This document shows, piece by piece, positions 4,653-6,584 of a stretch of DNA of 6,584 nucleotides; position 1 is the stretch's first letter, and each line of letters opens with the position of its first letter. Under the pieces are notes generated by a model, which was given only the letters and a program-made list of their open reading frames with translations, did not search any database and was not told the DNA's origin. The translations under genes and the position numbers were made by a program. The DNA is taken from the NCBI GenBank assembly GCA_026987795.1, contig JALSMF010000442.1:1-6584 (forward strand), read 5' to 3'. This stretch comes from Bacteroidales bacterium (GTDB lineage: Bacteria; Bacteroidota; Bacteroidia; Bacteroidales; JAADGE01).

Positions 4653-6584
4653 TTAAAAGAATTTACTTCTGTCATCTACAACTTCTGCAGCATCTTTAAT
4701 TGCTTCAAAAATTTGACGCTGAACAGTGAAATACAAGCGTCTCTCCGCATTTTTTCTGTCATTTTCCGCAACATCACTTTCAATTTGATCTACCCCTGTT
4801 TTTGAAGTAACTTTTAAAACATAAACACCGTTTTCGCCTATAATCGGTTTTGATATTTTATCTTTTTCAATTTGAGTTGCCGTGGCAATAACAGCATATT
4901 CAATGCCGTCATCATTTAATCTTGAGCTTGAAAAACTGATATTTTTAGCAGTTTTATCAAAAGTTGTAACATCCTGCATTTCTTTAGCTAATATATCACC
5001 TTTTTTCTTTTTTATCACTTTTGCGGTAACTTCATCTTTAACTTGTTCCAACGGAGCAATTCCGTCTTCTCTTACTTCGGTAACTACTGCAACAATAAAA
5101 ATATCACCGTCTTGGAAAGGTTCCGAAACACTTCCTTTTTCTGTGTCGTCTTTATAAATCCAACGAATTAAAGCATCCGGATTGTCAATACCGGCAATAA
5201 TTTCGGTTTCGGGGGTTATTTCGGTTGCAATTTTTTTGGTTAGATTTTCTTTTGCAATTAAGTCGTCAAACTTATCAATATCATTTCCGGAATTTACGGA
5301 TAAATCTCTTGCCTGCGTAAAGTATCGGCTTATTGTATTGTTTCCCGGTCTTACCTGATTAACGATTTTTGCAATTCTTACTTTTTCTTTTTTAGGTTTG
5401 CTTTGGTATGTAATTTCAATTAAATGAATACCGTATTGAGATTTTACTATTGCTAAATCTCCTGTATTTCCCGTAAAACAAGCATCACTGAATTCTCTTA
5501 CCATTCTGCCTTCCGTGAATTTGCCTAAATCGCCGCCTTTTAGAGCAGAACCTTGATCTGCTGAATTGTTTTTTGCCAGTTCGGCAAAATCAGCACCGTT
5601 TTTAATTAATGTTTTCAGGCTGTCTGCAATTTCTTCAGCTCTGTCAATATCTTTTATTTTTTGTCCGTCAACTTGGATTAAAATATGTCTTGCTTCAACA
5701 GTATCCGGAATCATTACTCTGTCAAAAACTCTTTTTAAAACATAGGCTCCGTTTTCGTAAACAGGTCCTGCAACCGAATCCGAAGATGCATAAAATAAAG
5801 CGGAATCACCTAATTCTTCTAAAGTTAAGTGTCTGTAATCAAAAGGAACTTCGGAGTTTGCGTTAACATAATTTATGATTTCCTCAATTGCAGAGTCAAC
5901 GGGAATTTCGGCAAATTCTGATTTGTAATATTCCAAATCCTTTTTTGCAGCCTCCATATCTTCTTCCGAAGGAACAATATTTATGGTAACATAGGCGATA
6001 TCGCGAGACTCTTTTTGTTCAAAATCTTTTTCGTGAGAATCATAATATTCTTTTAATTCATCATCAGAAACGGAAATTGTGCTGTCCGGTATTGATGTAT
6101 ATTTTTTTACGGTATAATCAAAGTCAACAACATTAGTTCTCTCTTTATAAAGTTGTATTGCTTCAAATGAAGTAACGTTCAGTCCTTTTGTAATCAGAGA
6201 TGCATATTTTGTGTATTTTCTGTTATCTCTCATTTCATTTTCAAGAAACCGTGCAATTTGCAAACCTTCTTCAGATTGATTTGCAGTGCTGAAAAAGTTA
6301 ATTGCAGCCTGAGAATTAAACTGCCCTGTATTAGGATCGGTGAAAATCTGCCTTGTTAAAGGGTCTAAGCCTGTCTGAATATTTTCGCCGCTTACTATTT
6401 TGGCCAATTCCAAGTCGCTTACTTCAAGACCCAAATCAGAGTAGGTTGAAGAAAGAGCATAATTTTTAACAATTTTATCCCAAACTTGACTCTTAACGTA
6501 TTTTTGGTTTTGGTCGTCTAATGAGGATTTTCCGGTAAGCATTTTCATACCTTCTTCGTAATTTTTAAACCTTGCCTGGTATTC
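4653..6584 (-). CDS. PpiD/SurA-like periplasmic peptidyl-prolyl cis-trans isomerase (5' end off window)
   Basis: The frame is open from the right edge to a TAA at 4653-4655, about 643 visible residues. The Met at 6548 is internal: twelve in-frame codons upstream (EYQARFKNYEEG) continue the family sequence, so the true start and the expected N-terminal signal anchor lie outside. Counting from that Met, residues 1-140 form the SurA-like N-terminal chaperone region, with RQIFTDPNTGQFN (66-78) typical of Bacteroidota members. Residues about 180-275 look like a degenerate parvulin repeat. A full parvulin domain spans 284-380, with EARHILI, GADFAELAK, GGDLG and YGIHLIEI. A further PPIase-like segment lies in the C-terminal part. 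Such proteins sit in the inner membrane facing the periplasm and assist folding of exported and outer-membrane proteins by prolyl isomerisation and chaperoning. Length and layout fit the roughly 700-residue family. The hairpin at 4592-4636 terminates it. Confidence 0.93.
   Translation of the reverse strand, partial: EYQARFKNYEEGMKMLTGKSSLDDQNQKYVKSQVWDKIVKNYALSSTYSDLGLEVSDLELAKIVSGENIQTGLDPLTRQIFTDPNTGQFNSQAAINFFSTANQSEEGLQIARFLENEMRDNRKYTKYASLITKGLNVTSFEAIQLYKERTNVVDFDYTVKKYTSIPDSTISVSDDELKEYYDSHEKDFEQKESRDIAYVTINIVPSEEDMEAAKKDLEYYKSEFAEIPVDSAIEEIINYVNANSEVPFDYRHLTLEELGDSALFYASSDSVAGPVYENGAYVLKRVFDRVMIPDTVEARHILIQVDGQKIKDIDRAEEIADSLKTLIKNGADFAELAKNNSADQGSALKGGDLGKFTEGRMVREFSDACFTGNTGDLAIVKSQYGIHLIEITYQSKPKKEKVRIAKIVNQVRPGNNTISRYFTQARDLSVNSGNDIDKFDDLIAKENLTKKIATEITPETEIIAGIDNPDALIRWIYKDDTEKGSVSEPFQDGDIFIVAVVTEVREDGIAPLEQVKDEVTAKVIKKKKGDILAKEMQDVTTFDKTAKNISFSSSRLNDDGIEYAVIATATQIEKDKISKPIIGENGVYVLKVTSKTGVDQIESDVAENDRKNAERRLYFTVQRQIFEAIKDAAEVVDDRSKFF

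Noticed and set aside
4882..5157. 91-codon open frame on the plus strand opposite the parvulin gene
   Set aside because: Antisense to the conserved parvulin-type gene; the apparent hydrophobic and Ser-rich stretches mirror its Lys/Glu/Asp codons.
5609..5866. 85-codon open frame on the plus strand opposite the parvulin gene
   Set aside because: Antisense to the parvulin domain, Leu/Gln/Arg-rich without any motif; a shadow frame.

Overview
The window looks like an ordinary chromosomal segment of an AT-rich member of the Bacteroidota (Bacteroidales-like). G+C is roughly one third, judged by eye from sampled rows. Three things suggest this lineage. The large periplasmic peptidyl-prolyl isomerase at the right end is of the Bacteroidota type. 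None of the start codons has a Shine-Dalgarno sequence, only A/T-rich leaders, which is typical of the phylum. The housekeeping proteins are Lys/Asn/Ile/Glu-rich. There is no sign of a mobile element, CRISPR array, rRNA or tRNA.

Layout from left to right: (1) the 3' end of a plus-strand gene cut by the left edge, probably a SAM-dependent methyltransferase-like Rossmann protein (up to 446). (2) A minus-strand pair, with a gamma-glutamylcyclotransferase/AIG2-like gene (1840-2358) upstream of an Nramp-family membrane transporter (421-1812). The transporter ends tail to tail with gene 1, overlapping it by 26 bp. (3) A 53-bp divergent intergenic region (2359-2411) that must hold the promoters for both directions. 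(4) A plus-strand run of three closely spaced genes, likely one operon: a LOG-type nucleotide phosphoribohydrolase (2412-2984), the recombination mediator recR (3033-3647), and a PLP-dependent ACC deaminase/D-cysteine desulfhydrase-like enzyme (3676-4593). (5) A hairpin with poly-A/poly-T flanks that serves as a bidirectional terminator (4592-4636). (6) A minus-strand PpiD/SurA-like parvulin (4653 to beyond the right edge) whose N-terminal membrane anchor lies outside the window. Coding density is very high; the longest gap between genes is 59 bp, so no unannotated stretch approaches 300 bp.

The genes do not form one obvious pathway. RecR acts in DNA repair with RecF/RecO. The LOG protein and the PLP enzyme act on small metabolites. 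The parvulin helps fold envelope proteins. I found no convincing new system. The points most worth checking are the transporter, whose canonical Nramp metal-binding motifs are replaced (GPGT for DPGN, IPYD for the MPH motif), the non-standard active-site surroundings of the PLP enzyme, and an apparent strong excess of the tetranucleotide CCGG. Two start codons were moved inward from the longest open frame: the transporter (TTG at 1830 to ATG at 1812) and the LOG protein (TTG at 2352 to ATG at 2412).
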